Positions 1 to 10,678 of a stretch of DNA of 64,000 nucleotides are shown one piece after another. Position 1 is the stretch's first letter, and each line of letters starts with the position of its first letter. Source of the DNA: Aplectana chamaeleonis (Eukaryota > Nematoda > Chromadorea > Rhabditida > Cosmocercidae). The notes beneath the pieces were generated by a model. It was not told the origin of the DNA. It was given only the letters and a program-made list of their open reading frames with translations, and made no database searches. Both the position numbers and the translations under genes were made by a program. The DNA lies in assembly GCA_029168955.1 (NCBI GenBank), contig JAPDOI010001847.1:62001-126000 (forward strand), written 5' to 3'.

Positions 1-1499
1 ATGCCAGTTTGTCTTCGAGTCAAAGACCAGGCGCCGCCCGCTCGCCGTTGACCGAAACACGTTGCTCTCCCATCGCCAAATCGCCGCGACCTGGCGCTAC
101 TAACTGCCAACTGCTCGAAGCCATTTTTCGACACTTTCATTTCATCTCCGACTGATCGCCTTTCTATGACTCTATCTCAGGCTAAACGCGCGGTGGCGGC
201 CAATGAATCGCGCGGAGAGCTCACCTCTCAAACGTGGTAATTTTATGCAGGATTCGCATTTTCGTTGCATGGAGTCTTCAAAAAAAAACTTTTGGTATTT
301 AACTGATTATCAAAACAAACGTCGTTCTACTCTGAAGGAAATGTCATGTAGAAATGACAGCCTCGAGAAAAGTAGTTCATTGAGAGAAATCTGAACGGTA
401 CAGCTCGGCTAAAAAACTGATGAATTGTTCTGGAAAAAGGGATGAGTCGTCATTCTCATGGGATGGTGAATGTGTGTAACCGGCCGAGAATTCAAGAGGC
501 GGTCGGCTCTTCTAAAACGATTTATTAAGCGTGTTCTCCCATATCTGCAACCATTTGCCTTTTTTTTAATCTGGAAGGTGCAAGTCGGAAATTTCAAAAA
601 ATCACCGTCTCACTCTGAGATGCGTTTCCTTGAACTCGAACTTTACTCGCATTTTCCACAGAAAAAACAATTGTTTTGGTTTGAAGAATTGTGTTTTTTA
701 AGTGCTGAGCGGCGATGGATTGCCAAAATTGAGCAAAATGGAGAATACATTTTCTCACGAAAAGCACAATGCTCACAAAATTCAAAGCCGATAGTTCTCA
801 AAACAACTTTTCAATAAAACTAATAATTTGAACCCTTCCAAAAAATGTTCAAGACAATAGTTTAGAAATAAGAAAAAATGTTCAAAAAATTCTAAAATTT
901 TTGTTTTTTGGAAGAGAAGAAACCACCATTTACAGGGAGATCAATAAATGATGAAAACTTTCATATTTGAATTCCGTTTAACCCTGGACATTCATCTAAA
1001 CAGTGCGAATTTCAGCGACTTAAGAATATTATGAGGATAGCTTTATTCTTGGAATATGTGGATATAAATTTTTGTACAAAGCAAGTCATAATTCCTTTTT
1101 CGAAACGAGAGAAACACATTATCACTCCTGATTCACATCTCTACAGTCACGAAACCGAGTGAAAATCAATTCTTGATCAAGGTATAGGGAAATTCTGTGT
1201 CAAGAAATGTTTTTGCAGACTCACAATTACTATTGACTGAGGCCTGTGTTGAACGGCTCTCACAAACTCGTGCCGGATACGAGGCCGCCTAGGGTGGGCA
1301 TGAGACAGCCCGTAGTGCCACCATCATTTCCTTCATCATGTGGCAAAGATCAATGGATATAATCAAGGATGAATCAACTGTTGTAGATATGAATGAGCCT
1401 CAATAAAGTCTCTGTTTTTGATAGGTCGACCCAGCGCTGCTGCTGAGCTCGACATATCCCCTGCGGGAGAAGGGTTATGAGAAAGAAAGGAAAGATCAT
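1..1499. other. Non-coding, no recognisable gene
   Basis: I see no conserved domain, RNA gene or clear repeat here. The first ~200 bases are GC-richer and then the sequence becomes AT-rich. The open frames at 203-394 and 470-817 have no recognisable product and low-complexity composition. The segment at 1363-1460 on the minus strand stays open into the neighbouring minisatellite, but resembles nothing I know. Confidence 0.5.
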
Positions 1500-1745
1500 A
1501 AATGAAGAGCAGCAATTGGGGAAAGAACAGCGGCAGTTGGGGCCACAATGAGGAGCAGCAGCTGGGGCTACAATGAAAAGCAGCAGTTGGTGCTACAATG
1601 AGGAGCAGCAGTTGGGGAGACGACCGGAGCAGTTGGGGCGACTTTAGCAGCACGTGGGGCCACTACACGAGCAGCAATTGGGGCAGTGAGCAGAGCAACA
1701 AGACACAACGTGCTGCCCTGGGCAGCAGTTGGGGGAACGAAAGGG
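1500..1745. repeat. Minisatellite, ~25-bp units
   Basis: About eight imperfect units built around AGCAGCAGTTGGGG, spaced mostly 24-27 bp apart and often preceded by ACAATGAGG. The array lies at the 3' side of the decayed reverse transcriptase on the minus strand. It supplies the Cys/Ser/Pro-rich tail that the RT reading frame runs into, so that tail is not native protein. Confidence 0.75.
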
Positions 1746-1749
1746 GCTT

Positions 1750-3350
1750 ACACCTCGACGAGTAAATGCGTTAGTAATCCCCTCGTGCTGCCTTACTAAG
1801 CCGCGAGTATCTGAGAACTTGGCTGGTAGGTCATGCGTATAAATAAGAAACAAAAGCGGAGACAAAATGCCTCCTTGAGGCACACCACTGGTGCAAGGGT
1901 AACGTGATGAGAAAGAGTTTTCAACCTTAACACACATATGCCTGTCTTTCAAATAGGATCTCAGCCAATCCAGCAATGGACCAACGACACCAAGATTACG
2001 TAGCTTAACTAGCAACTTTTTGTGATTAACTTTATCGAAGGCCTTCGACAAATCAAAGTAGATTATATCAATCGAATTTCCCCTGTTAATAGCCGAATAC
2101 CAATCGAAAACACAGTCTGCCAGCTGAGTGACTGTAGATGCACCAGCTGTAAAACCGTGCTGTTCGAAAGGGATAGAATTTGTTTTAGCCAGAAAAGAAG
2201 CCAGCTTATCACGAATCAGTCTTTCCATTATTTTCACCGGAGCGGGCGTAATGCTAATGGGTCGAAAAGCAGAAAGGCAATTAGATAGCGGAGTTTTAGG
2301 AATGGCTGTTACGATAGCTTCTTTCCAAATTGAAGGCACCTCATTGAAAATTAGAGAAATATTGAATATCATAGATAAAGGCTTGTATAGGGACTTAGCG
2401 CAATTTTTGAAAACAATTTGAGGAATTCCATCAAAAGTAGCTGATGATGAGCTTCTCAACGATTTCAATACATTACTGACGTCGTGTGGGGAAATCATGA
2501 AACTCTCGAGACTTTGTTGAGCTTCACTTTCATTCGTCAAAGAATCAGTACTATCAGCATTGACAGGAGTAAAGACTGAGGCGAAATACTTGGCCAATGC
2601 TTCGGCCTTAGTTTCATTACATGAAAATTTGTTTCCAAATTCATCTTCAAGCACGGGAAGTTTGCCATGAGTTTTAATTTTATGCCTTATGAGTGAAAAA
2701 AGCAACCGTTTGTTTCGGTTGGTTGCAGCACGTTTTTCCTGGTTGGCTAAAAAACGTTTCAAATGATGTTCAAGATCAGAACATGTTTTCAAATACAGTG
2801 GGTGGGAAGTGGGTTTCGTCAGAGTACGGAAAAGACAGAGTTTTTGTGCGATCAGATTTGATATATGTTTAGGATAGTGAGGTTTAGGTGATTCTTGAAC
2901 AGTGAACGGCACGAATATAGCTAAGCCAGAATATACCCCGCTGCAAAACCGTTTGTATACGTCATCGACTGACAGGTACCCGTTGAAGGTTTCCCACCAA
3001 TCAATAGAAAGAAAATAGCGTGACAAAGCTTGATAATTAGCTTTGTTGAAATTAAGAAGAGGCAGTTTGCAAGGTTCTGCGAGAGAAATGCGAATCCGAA
3101 AAGTTATAATGTTATGATCGGACGAGGCAAAGGGTGGAAGAACTGCAACATTGCTCACAATAAGGGATGATGTCAAAAACCAAGTCGAGAATTGAATCCC
3201 CACGAGTAGGTTGCAAAGCATGCTGCGTCAACCCACAACATTTGACATATTCCAGGAACCTAGCTGACGTTGCGCTAGCGGTTTAGCATTAAATCCAATC
3301 AATGTTCGATTTACAATCACCCAATATAATAATCTGGCTACAAGAAAGGC
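1750..3350 (-). mobile_element. Decayed CR1/jockey-like non-LTR retrotransposon
   Basis: A minus-strand LINE fragment. An AP-endonuclease remnant comes first, at about 3160-3345. It contains a GD-type motif in the context IIILGDCKSN and a later TRGDSILDLVF stretch, and the SSDHN motif near 3115 closes the domain. A linker and the reverse transcriptase follow. A frameshift between TRGDSILDLVF and the SSDHN stretch separates endonuclease and RT, and a stop interrupts the endonuclease. The element ends abruptly near 1785, where the minisatellite begins, so the 3' half of the RT and any tail are gone. No target duplication could be defined. Confidence 0.8.
1785..3221 (-). pseudogene. Truncated non-LTR reverse transcriptase
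   Basis: A long open frame, about 480 residues before it enters minisatellite sequence. It begins inside the endonuclease C-terminus (SSDHN near residue 34) and continues through a basic linker into RT motifs: FRPISITP, EQHGFTAG, motif A YFDLSKAFDKVNH with its catalytic Asp, and motif B SGVPQGGILSPLLF near residue 445. The protein leaves RT homology after THDLPAKFSD, so the (Y/F)ADD motif C with the other two catalytic aspartates is missing. The product cannot be an active polymerase. The family fits CR1/L2-like or jockey-like LINEs; I cannot separate these without a tree. Confidence 0.82.
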
Positions 3351-3771
3351 ATTTCGATGATGATGATACTCAATCTCTTTTTGGAATGGGAGTCATGGAT
3401 GAGAATTGAAGAGAATTAGGAATAAAAGGGAGAGTCAAAGTGATCACATGAAAAGAGAGAAGTCGTACAGGAATAGAACAGAGAAATCTTATAAAAAAAT
3501 GGTCAATCGATGAAATTAACTTGAAATTGAAGATGACGCGGCTTTTTTAAAGGCAGCAGACACGCTCAAAAATGAAGTCGATTTTATGATGTAAATCGAA
3601 GGTTTGAAACTGGTAGTATGCGGAACTAACGAAAAAACCAACGAAAACTGCATACAAATAGAGGGATAAGGGTTGTTTTTGTTTTCGGGTGAAAGTGCAC
3701 GAGTTTTACCGCGCGCGGTTGAAACAGCGAATATTAGCGACAAAAGCGGTTGAGGTAGCTAAGCCGGGTGT
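3351..3771. other. No feature recognised
   Basis: AT-rich sequence between the CR1-like remnant and the first copy of the 175-bp repeat. The minus-strand frame at 3516-3743 has no recognisable motif. Confidence 0.4.
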
Positions 3772-3946
3772 GCTGCGTTATGGCCGAATGGGCGGGGCTG
3801 GGGCGGAGTCAGCTGGCACCAGCTGCCCAGGTGGTCGGTCGTAAATGGAGGTGCGAACGAAGGTGCGAGGAACGCAATTATAGCGTTGCTCTCACTACGG
3901 CAGCGTCGACCAACTAACGAGCCATTCAAGCAAATCGACTGACAAG
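3772..3946 (+). repeat. 175-bp dispersed repeat, left copy of inverted pair
   Basis: It reads from CGTTATGGCCGAATGGGCG to AAGCAAATCGACTG. The reverse complement of 8192-8372 matches it nearly throughout. The other copy carries an extra ~14-bp duplication of the ATTATAGCG segment. The pair encloses the MITE at 4590-5081 and the palindrome at 5195-7985. It may be two independent insertions of a small GC-rich element or the ends of one large element. Confidence 0.8.
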
Positions 3947-4589
3947 GGAACTACTATAAGTGATGCTAACCATTCCACATAAAATGTACTTTTCTAGAAT
4001 CAATTTGATACGCAGAGTCCGAATATGCCTTTCGCAGCTGCCTAGAATCACTCTGAAAAAAGTTGTAGGCGTTTTTCTCTTGATTTTCGAACTTACTGCA
4101 ACTTCCGAAACAGCCGGAAATCTTTCAAAAATCTGAATACGGACCTCATAATCGTGCTCAGCACCAACAATAACTCCCATGTACGGAGCTTGAGTGGAAG
4201 AGCATTCTTTGAACTTAGCATAGAGTAGTAGCGTTTTGGACTTGTACGGATTGTCGGTTTAGCGTTTACTTACAGTAGCGGAAAAAATTAAAAATTTTCT
4301 GAAGACCGAAAGTTAAACAGATTGTGGCATATTTTTGAAAATTTACCCCCACTCGCTGTTGTGAGTTCGATACCAATAGGATGTCTTCCTATTTATACAC
4401 GCCGGATGTTTAGTTGGAGGAAGATGACAGCATACACTGCAGGTTATGAGTTCGAGACTAGAAGGTTTAGTTCAGCATATCCGGAGCACACTCTGGAGTT
4501 TTAGAATATTTGGTTCATTTACTAAACTGAATTTTTCAAATATTCGATTCATATTTGATTCACTCGGAGGATTGAATAATGTTCTTTTT
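3947..4589. other. Non-coding with a diverged dispersed-repeat copy
   Basis: The minus-strand segment at about 4090-4190 (GGTGCTGAGCACGATTATG and onward) is a diverged relative of the repeat seen at 9750-9770, 13840-13870 and 15410-15440. The minus-strand frame at 3926-4180 that covers it is therefore probably not a gene. The remainder is AT-rich with nothing recognised. Confidence 0.5.
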
Positions 4590-5081
4590 TTGAAGGCACT
4601 GTTCGCGATAAACTTCATCCTCGAATTTTTCATGACAAACGCTTCTCGTGGCTTTCAGAAGCAGAACAGCGTCGAAAAAACGGGAAGAAAAGCTACCCTG
4701 GTGCCGCAAAACGGCTTAGAAAAGGGGGCAAACCCCGCCGCTGTGGGCAAGTCCCGCCCCTTTCCGCCCCTCGACGTGAACAAAGGAACACTCGACATCG
4801 TGGGTTGAGCGATGGTTTCCGCTCAAAAGCCCCGTTCTTCCCTTTATTCTCAACTTCTCTCTTTACTCAAATCAGCTCGCATACATTGGCTACAAAAGAC
4901 GGAAGTTACAAGCCTCGGACAACTCGTCCACCATTTTCCCTAGCTCAATTTTTGAGGGACCATAACTCCATTCCCAGAAGGTCTTGCACGATTCCAGAAG
5001 CATCATTGGAATCAGAATGGGACCGGCTTCAAGATAGGCAAAAAACAGAAAAGCGATTTTTATCGCGAACAGTGCCTTTGA
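4590..5081. mobile_element. 492-bp MITE flanked by TTGA
   Basis: Terminal inverted repeats read AGGCACTGTTCGCGATAAA inward from each end (from 4594 and from 5077). Both ends abut a TTGA tetranucleotide (4590-4593 and 5078-5081), consistent with a 4-bp target duplication. Length and termini resemble the TTAA-flanked elements at 15649-16130 and 22004-22497, which start AGRCACAGTCC and RGGCAGTG. There is no transposase; the interior is GC-rich around 4690-4800. Superfamily is uncertain, but the TTRA target is piggyBac-like. Confidence 0.82.
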
Positions 5082-5194
5082 GTCGAGTCAATAATAATTA
5101 GTTCGGGTTTTCGAGTACTCGAGCCATTCAGTGTTTTTAATAATTCAACTTCCGATCCGGCCAATTCTGTGTCACGCCAGTCTGATCAAACACC
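5082..5194. other. Spacer between MITE and palindrome
   Basis: Short AT-rich sequence with no recognised feature. Confidence 0.4.
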
Positions 5195-5504
5195 ACCTAA
5201 CCCCCTTTCATACTTCGGAAGCTGCGAAAAAAATCGCAGATCTGCAATGGTTAAGCATACCAGAGTAACGCGAATTTTATCGCTGGCGAAAAAAATCGCA
5301 CATTCAAGCTGCGATTTTTGACGCGGATTGCAGCGATAATTTTCGCTCACAGTTGTTTTATCGAATTCATCGAAAAAATTTGAGCGATTTTTTTCGCAGC
5401 TTGAGGATTTGCGAGAAGAATGGTTGAGATGATTCTTGTCGCTACAGCGTCATCCTAGAGAAGTTAATAGCAGCATATTTTTGTTAGGCTCGCATAGAGT
5501 ATTG

Positions 5505-6485
5505 TGTATAAAAGTGCGCAGGACTCCAGTGGAAGTGTGCAGAACTTTCGGAGGAGTGTGCAGGACGTCGTAGAAAGTGCGCAGGACATCAGTGGGAGTG
5601 TGCAGGACACCACACAAAGTGTGCAGGACATCAGTGGGAGTGTGCAGGACGTCGTAGAAAGTGCGCAGGACATCAGTGGGAGTGTGCAGGACATCAGTGG
5701 GAGTAAGCAGGACTTTAGAGGGAGTGTGCAGGACGTCATAGAAAGTGCGCAGGACATCAGTGGGAGTGTGCAAGACTTCAGTGAGAGTGTGCAGGACTTT
5801 AGGGGGAGTGTGCAGGACATCAGTGGGAGTGTGCAGGACTTTCGGGGGAGTGTGCAGGACGTGATAGAAAGTGTGCAGGACTTTAGGGGGAGTGTGCAGG
5901 ACGTCGTAGAAAGTGCGCAGGACATCAGTGGGAGTGTGCAGGACACCACAGAAAGTGAGCAAGACTTTAGGGGGGTGTGCAGGACGTCATAGAAAGTGCG
6001 CAGGACATCAGTGGGAATGTGCGGGACATCAGTGGGAGTGTGCAGGACTTTAGAGGGAGTGTGCAGGACGTCATAGAAAGTGCGCAGGACATCAGTGGGA
6101 GTGTGCAAGACTTCAGTGAGAGTGTGCAGGACTTTAGGGGAGTGCGCAGGACGTCACAGAAAGTGTGCAAGACTTCAGTGAGAGTGTGCAGGACTTTAGG
6201 GGGAGTGTGCAGGACATCATAGAAAGTGTGCAAGACTTCAGTGAGGGTGTGCATGACTTTAGGGGGAGTGTGCAGGACATCATAGAAAGTGTGCAGGACT
6301 TCAGTGGGAGTGTGCAGGACGTCATAGAAAGTGTGCAAGACTTCAGTGAGAGTGTGCAGGACTTTAGGGGGAGTGTGCAGGACGTCATAGAAAGTGCGCA
6401 GGACTTCAGTGGGAGTGTGGAGGACTTTAGGGGGAGTGTGCAGGACCTCACAGAAAGTGTGCAGGACGTCAGTAGGAGTGCGCAG
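5505..6485 (+). repeat. 21-bp minisatellite, left arm
   Basis: About 46 units of 21 bp. Each carries the core AGTGYGCAGGAC followed by one of three endings: YTCAGTGGG/ATCAGTGGG, GTCATAGAA/GTCGTAGAA, or TTTAGGGGG. Because 21 is a multiple of three and no frame-stopping triplet is fixed, long heptad-repeat frames open on both strands (for example SVQDISG on plus, CTLPLKS on minus). These frames are a by-product of the repeat. Confidence 0.9.
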
Positions 6486-6954
6486 ATGGGCAGAAACAGG
6501 AACCTGGCAACAACCTGCACGCCTTTCTGCTGCGTGCTGTCTGGTGCTGCGCAGCGGCATCAAACTTCTGCGGACTCTCCGAGCTGTTCTGTACGAGTAT
6601 TGGGATAACAACATCATATTTTTGGATTCTTGGACCGTGTATTGCATTTATCCATCTACACTGGGCACGGATCGCAGTCGTACTTTGCGGTTCTTATTTC
6701 GCGTTAGCGCAAACTAGGTGCACGTATATTAAAACACATCAGTGCGATCCGTGTCAGTATCAATGCGATGCGTACAGACTGTAGATGAACAAATGCAATG
6801 CCCGGTCCGAGAATCTAGGAAAAATGACATTCTGATCCCAATACTCGAGCAGGACAGCTCGGAGAGTGTGCACAAGTCTGCTTCCGCTGCGATTTACTGG
6901 ACAGCCCGCAGCAGAAAGACGTGCAGCTTGTTATTCAGGCTCCTGTTGTCGTTC
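6486..6954. repeat. Unique arms and centre of the palindrome
   Basis: The left half (6495-6660) and right half (6790-6955) are diverged reverse complements, with a ~130-base centre. The centre holds two further short matches around CACGGATCGCA (6665 and 6750). No coding motif was seen. Confidence 0.75.
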
Positions 6955-7655
6955 ATCTGACACTCCCACTGAAGTCCTGCACACTTTCTATCACTTCCTG
7001 CACACTCCCACTAAAGTCTTGCACACTTTCTATCACGTCCTGCACACTCCCCCTAAGGTCCTGCACACTTCCACTGAAGTCCTGCACACTTTCTATCCCG
7101 TCCTGCACACTCCCACTGGTGTCCTGCACACTTTCTATCACTTCCTGCACGCTCCCACTAAAGTCCTGCACACTTTCTATGACGTCCTGCACACTCCCCC
7201 TAAAGTCCTGCACACTCCCACTGAAGTCCTGCACACTTTCTATCCCGTCCTGCACACTCCTATTAAATTCCTGCACACTTTATATCACGTCCTGCACACT
7301 CCCCCTAAATCCTTCACACTCCCACTGAAGTCCTGCACAACTTTCTATCACGTCCTGCACACTCCCACTGGTGTCCTGCACACTTTCTATGACGTCCTGC
7401 ATACTTTCTATCACTTCCTGCACGCGCCCACTAGAATCCTGCACACTTTCTATGACGTTCTGTATACACCCCTCTAAATCCTGCACACTCCCACTGGCGT
7501 CCTGCACACTTTCTATCACGTCCTGCACACTCCCACTGGTGTCCTGCACACTTTCTATCCCTTCCTGCACACTCCCCCTAAAGTCCTGCACATCCCCACT
7601 GAAGTCCTGGGCATCTTCAATGACGTCCTGCACAATTCCCCCGAAGTCCTGCTCA
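6955..7655 (-). repeat. 21-bp minisatellite, right arm, inverted
   Basis: The same 21-bp unit as at 5505-6485, read on the minus strand (GTCCTGCACACT on plus), with about 33 units. The same three endings occur in a different order. A few units have lost or gained bases, for example near 7310-7345, which breaks frames. Confidence 0.9.
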
Positions 7656-8191
7656 CTCCTTGCAACACTTTCCACTCCGTACGGTGGCCAGAGTTCTACT
7701 TCTGGTCTTGTCGCATTGTACGGAGCATTCACCTCCCCAAACAGGAGAAGGCGCATTTACTGAGTGCAAACCTCTCTCAGAAAGTGAACGAAATCCGTCC
7801 CCTTCAATACTACAAAGAACCCTCTGCGTCCCTACCCGTGATGTCAGATGGTCCTCGCACGATTAGCCTGTTTCTAGGGAAATCCGTAATAACAGCGACA
7901 AAAATCGCGGATTTCAGCGATTTTTTTCGCGGATTTCTGCGATTTTTTTCGCCGTTTTCGAAGTATGAAAGGGGGGTAACGCGACCGAAAGCGAGTAATG
8001 AACCCTTTCGTTTTTCTTTTGTTTTCTTAAGATTTTTATTCTTCAGAGGCCAAAACGACTACGGCCGCTCAACTTTGGAAAATAACTTTCAAACAAAAAT
8101 CCGAAAATTCTAGAACATAATATATAATGGTGATAACGATAATGAATGATCGGTTTAATATTTTTCATGCAACCTTATCCCTTCATAAAAA
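7656..8191. other. Palindrome right flank
   Basis: 7656-7885 has no counterpart on the left side of the palindrome and no recognised gene. 7890-7985 is the outer inverted arm with repeated GCGATTTTTTTCGC words. 7990-8191 is AT-rich and leads into the right copy of the 175-bp repeat. Confidence 0.5.
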
Positions 8192-8372
8192 TCAATCGAT
8201 TTGCTTGAATGGCTCGTTAGTTGGTCGACGCTGCCGTAGTGAGAGCAACGCTATAATTCCCCCGCTATAATTCCGTTCCTCGCACCTTCGTTCGCACCTC
8301 CGTTTACGACCGACCACCTGGGCAGTTGGTGACAGCCGACTCCGCCCCAGCCCCGCCCATTCGGCCATAACG
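8192..8372 (-). repeat. 175-bp dispersed repeat, right copy of inverted pair
   Basis: Reverse complement of 3772-3946. It contains a 13-14-bp internal duplication (CTATAATTCC twice, at 8250-8276) absent from the left copy. Confidence 0.8.
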
Positions 8373-8859
8373 CTTACCCCCCAGCTAAGCCAATAGACTC
8401 CTACAGTTTGTACTAGAACTCTCACCTCGTTGAAAGCATCAAAATCCAACCAAAGCGGCTGTAATCGAACGATCAATCTGGACGAGTTTGCATTTGGGGG
8501 TTGACGAAGCTCACGTGCGGGGTTGACGAAATGTTTCGACATGCATTGCTCAAATTTAGTAGTTTCAACTCGTTTTTGACGCTTCTAATGGCGCAAGCCT
8601 TCTACTAGGGACCATACGACCCCAGTAACGTAGTTATCTCTGCAACTTTTCCGAGCGTGTCTGCTGCCTTTAAGTTAGCTTGGAGTTGAAGTGACACGTG
8701 ATCAAGGTTACTCCCCAAGTCTTCCACCAGGGAGTGAATTCTACTCAACAATACCCTCACAAAAATCATGTGCTTTGTCGCGCTCGTCGGTGACTGCCTA
8801 AGGCGGAGAATGGCCCTCGGACTGAAAAATTGTGAAAACACGCCCCGCTCACCTGCTAT
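8373..8859. other. No feature recognised
   Basis: Minus-strand frames at 8192-8542 and 8605-8841 cross this stretch but show no domain. The latter lies where the rest of the endonuclease at 8860-9362 should follow, yet has no endonuclease motifs. Confidence 0.4.
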
Positions 8860-9362
8860 TCACCCCTCCAGCTCATTGGTGCCGTTGAACGCTGTAATAG
8901 AAGGTAGGGCTGCTTCATTATAGTTCACTCCGCCGACGCTGAACCATACCAACACTCCTGTCCAACCTGTTCTGTCACTTCCTACATTTGCGTTGAAATC
9001 ACCTGTTACACTGGCAACGTCGGTTCTTGGGATTGCGTCGACGTTAGAACTTGGCTTCTTGGGTGCGTAGATGGACACGACGTGGGTCTTGATCGTTCCG
9101 TTTAGTACAAGGACATCGACCCTGCTAGAAATCGGCACGAACGTTATAACGTTCTCAACTGACTGCTTAGCGTGAATCCTACGCCATGGCGATGTCCGTA
9201 ATCACCATGGTAATACAAATACAGAATCATCTTTTTGTTACTCTCAGAAACCTGAATCGAGATTTTTGGACACGACAATTCTCTGGCAATTATTTCATTT
9301 TGTCCAACGCAGCATCCCCGTAATAAGTTCCATGCTCCAATCCGCAACTCCTTTGATGTCAC
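8860..9362 (-). pseudogene. RTE-like AP-endonuclease fragment
   Basis: Two adjacent minus-strand frames make one broken domain. The upstream part (9144-9362) starts TSKELRIGAWNLLRG, the position of the LxxxTWNVR motif of LINE endonucleases, and continues through IIARELS and YGHRHGVGF. The downstream part (8860-9138) has VDVLVLNGT, VSIYAP and the metal-binding VTGDFNANVGSDR motif, then decays. The LSETxW-type motif is degenerate. No RT follows, so this is an endonuclease-only fragment. Its sequence differs from the endonuclease of the RTE element at 12-13 kb and represents a second lineage. Confidence 0.78.
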
Positions 9363-9469
9363 CAGTGCTGCAGTTTTGCCAGTAGTACTCTTTCCACCAA
9401 CAACCTGGTTCCCTAACGCTGGCGCATCGGGTGCGGTAGTTTCATCGTGATATCCTATGCAACTCTTTC
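9363..9469. other. Spacer
   Basis: Nothing recognised between the endonuclease fragment and the dispersed repeat. Confidence 0.4.
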
Positions 9470-9830
9470 ACCTAAGTTTTCCAGCCCATCGGTAGCGGTG
9501 GGCTTATTTACCCACCTTATAGGGGAAGTGTTTTGAGTGGTAAACGCATCTGCGAAAACGACTAGTATCGTTAGTATCTCTTGTGGCTCAATAGTGAGAA
9601 TGCGCTGTATCCCGCCCCGAGGTGCAGGTTCAAGCAAGTTATGAGCGTTTTTCCAGCTTCACGAAAAGGCACTAACGCATTTTTTTTGGTAGCTTCAAAA
9701 AAATTTCTCGGATTTAGCTCAAAACTTGTATGTAGGGGGGGGGTAATTTAGGGTGGTGAACACGAGTCTGGAGTCCATTTGGCGAAATTTTTAGGTTTAC
9801 TGTAGGTTTTGACTTACTTGACTTAATCGG
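9470..9830 (-). repeat. Dispersed nematode repeat, inverted relative to 13.3-14.07 kb
   Basis: In reverse complement, 9530-9650 matches 13935-14050: shared words GAACCTGCA, CTCGGGGCGGGATAC, GAGCCACAAG, GATACTAAC and CAGATGCGTTTACCACTC. 9740-9790 (GAACACGAGTCTGGAGTCC) matches the AAACGGACTCCAGATTCGTG word near 13450. The two sides bracket the RTE element, which probably inserted into a pre-existing cluster of this repeat. Confidence 0.78.
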
Positions 9831-9848
9831 TTGGCTTCCGCCTGACGC

Positions 9849-10678
9849 GGTCATTCCGCATCTTCACCGAGGTGTGCCGTCCTAGTAGTCAGCCGTGTCC
9901 ATTTTTCACGGTCTTCAGCCACAATTTGAACACATTCCATCCAGCTGTCACTATTCCACTTCCTGCGAAACGAAACATCGCGCCTGAACTGTCTTCCGAT
10001 GCCGAGTGACTTTAAATCCTCTTTAACCACATCCGTCCAGAACTTTCGCCTACGCCCAGGTGGCCGTTTCCAGACAGGATTTGGAAGCAATCTTAGAGCG
10101 TGTTGTACGAGACGATCCGGCGTTCTTCTTAGTGTATGCCCGAGTAGTCGAAGTCGAGTTTCCATTGCTGTTTGAGATGGCTTCAGGAGATGCTGGCACC
10201 TCCCTCGTGTCAAGCGTTGACGTACTGCGTCGATTTCCTTGTAAAGGTCTTCGTTATGGCATACATGCGGCCGGAAATATCCAAGGAAACGCCTGAAAAG
10301 CTTCCTCTCCGTGCAATCTAACCTTTCCATCTGCGTCTTCGGTGCTGCCCACGTCTCCGATCCGTACATCATGATAGGGCGAATAGCGGATAGGTAGTCG
10401 CGCAACTTGACTTCCTTTGCGATGGTGGTAGACCACAAACACTTGGCTTGAGAATTAAATGCAGACGTAGCTTTCGCACGTCGTTGTCGAATATACGCTG
10501 CATAACTACCATCGTTCTTCAGCAAACAGCCCAAATAACAGAAATCGTCCACCAGTTCGATACGTTGTCCGTCCACACAAACTCCCGTTGAAGGCCTCTG
10601 AGAGACCCACATCTGCTTGCATTTGTCGGGACGAAGACGAAGTTCATAGGCTGCGGCATACTTCGAAACGAGGTTCAC
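9849..10678 (-). pseudogene. RTE C-terminal (thumb and beyond) segment
   Basis: Continuation of the RT in a shifted frame, about 275 residues. It contains LRPDKCKQMWVS, the DDFCYLGCLLKNDGSY block typical of RTE proteins after the palm, IRPIMMYGSETWA, and a basic C-terminus RPPGRRRKFWTDVVKEDL ending near SRTAHLGEDAE-like sequence. It is out of frame with the upstream RT because a few bases are missing at the junction near 10677 (KLQ then an in-frame stop). Confidence 0.85.

Larger units (their letters stand above)
5195..7985. repeat. ~2.8-kb imperfect palindrome (foldback-type element)
   Basis: Three nested pairs of arms are visible around a centre near 6725. The outermost is CCCCCTTTCATACTTCG plus CGAAAAAAATCGCAG at 5202-5255, matched in reverse complement at 7925-7975. 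The middle pair is the 21-bp minisatellite, plus-oriented at 5505-6485 and minus-oriented at 6955-7655. The innermost is 6495-6660 against the reverse complement of 6790-6955, including CTCTCCGAGCTGT and CGAGTATTGGGAT on both sides. No transposase is encoded. The arms differ in length, so minisatellite copy number has changed independently in each. Confidence 0.85.

Noticed and set aside
3926..4180. 84-residue minus-strand gene
   Set aside because: Its start matches the dispersed repeat also present near 9.76, 13.84 and 15.41 kb.
5450..7756. Heptad-repeat proteins (SVQDISG or CTLPLKS type) on both strands
   Set aside because: The 21-bp minisatellite keeps frames open on both strands with no conserved start, flank or domain.
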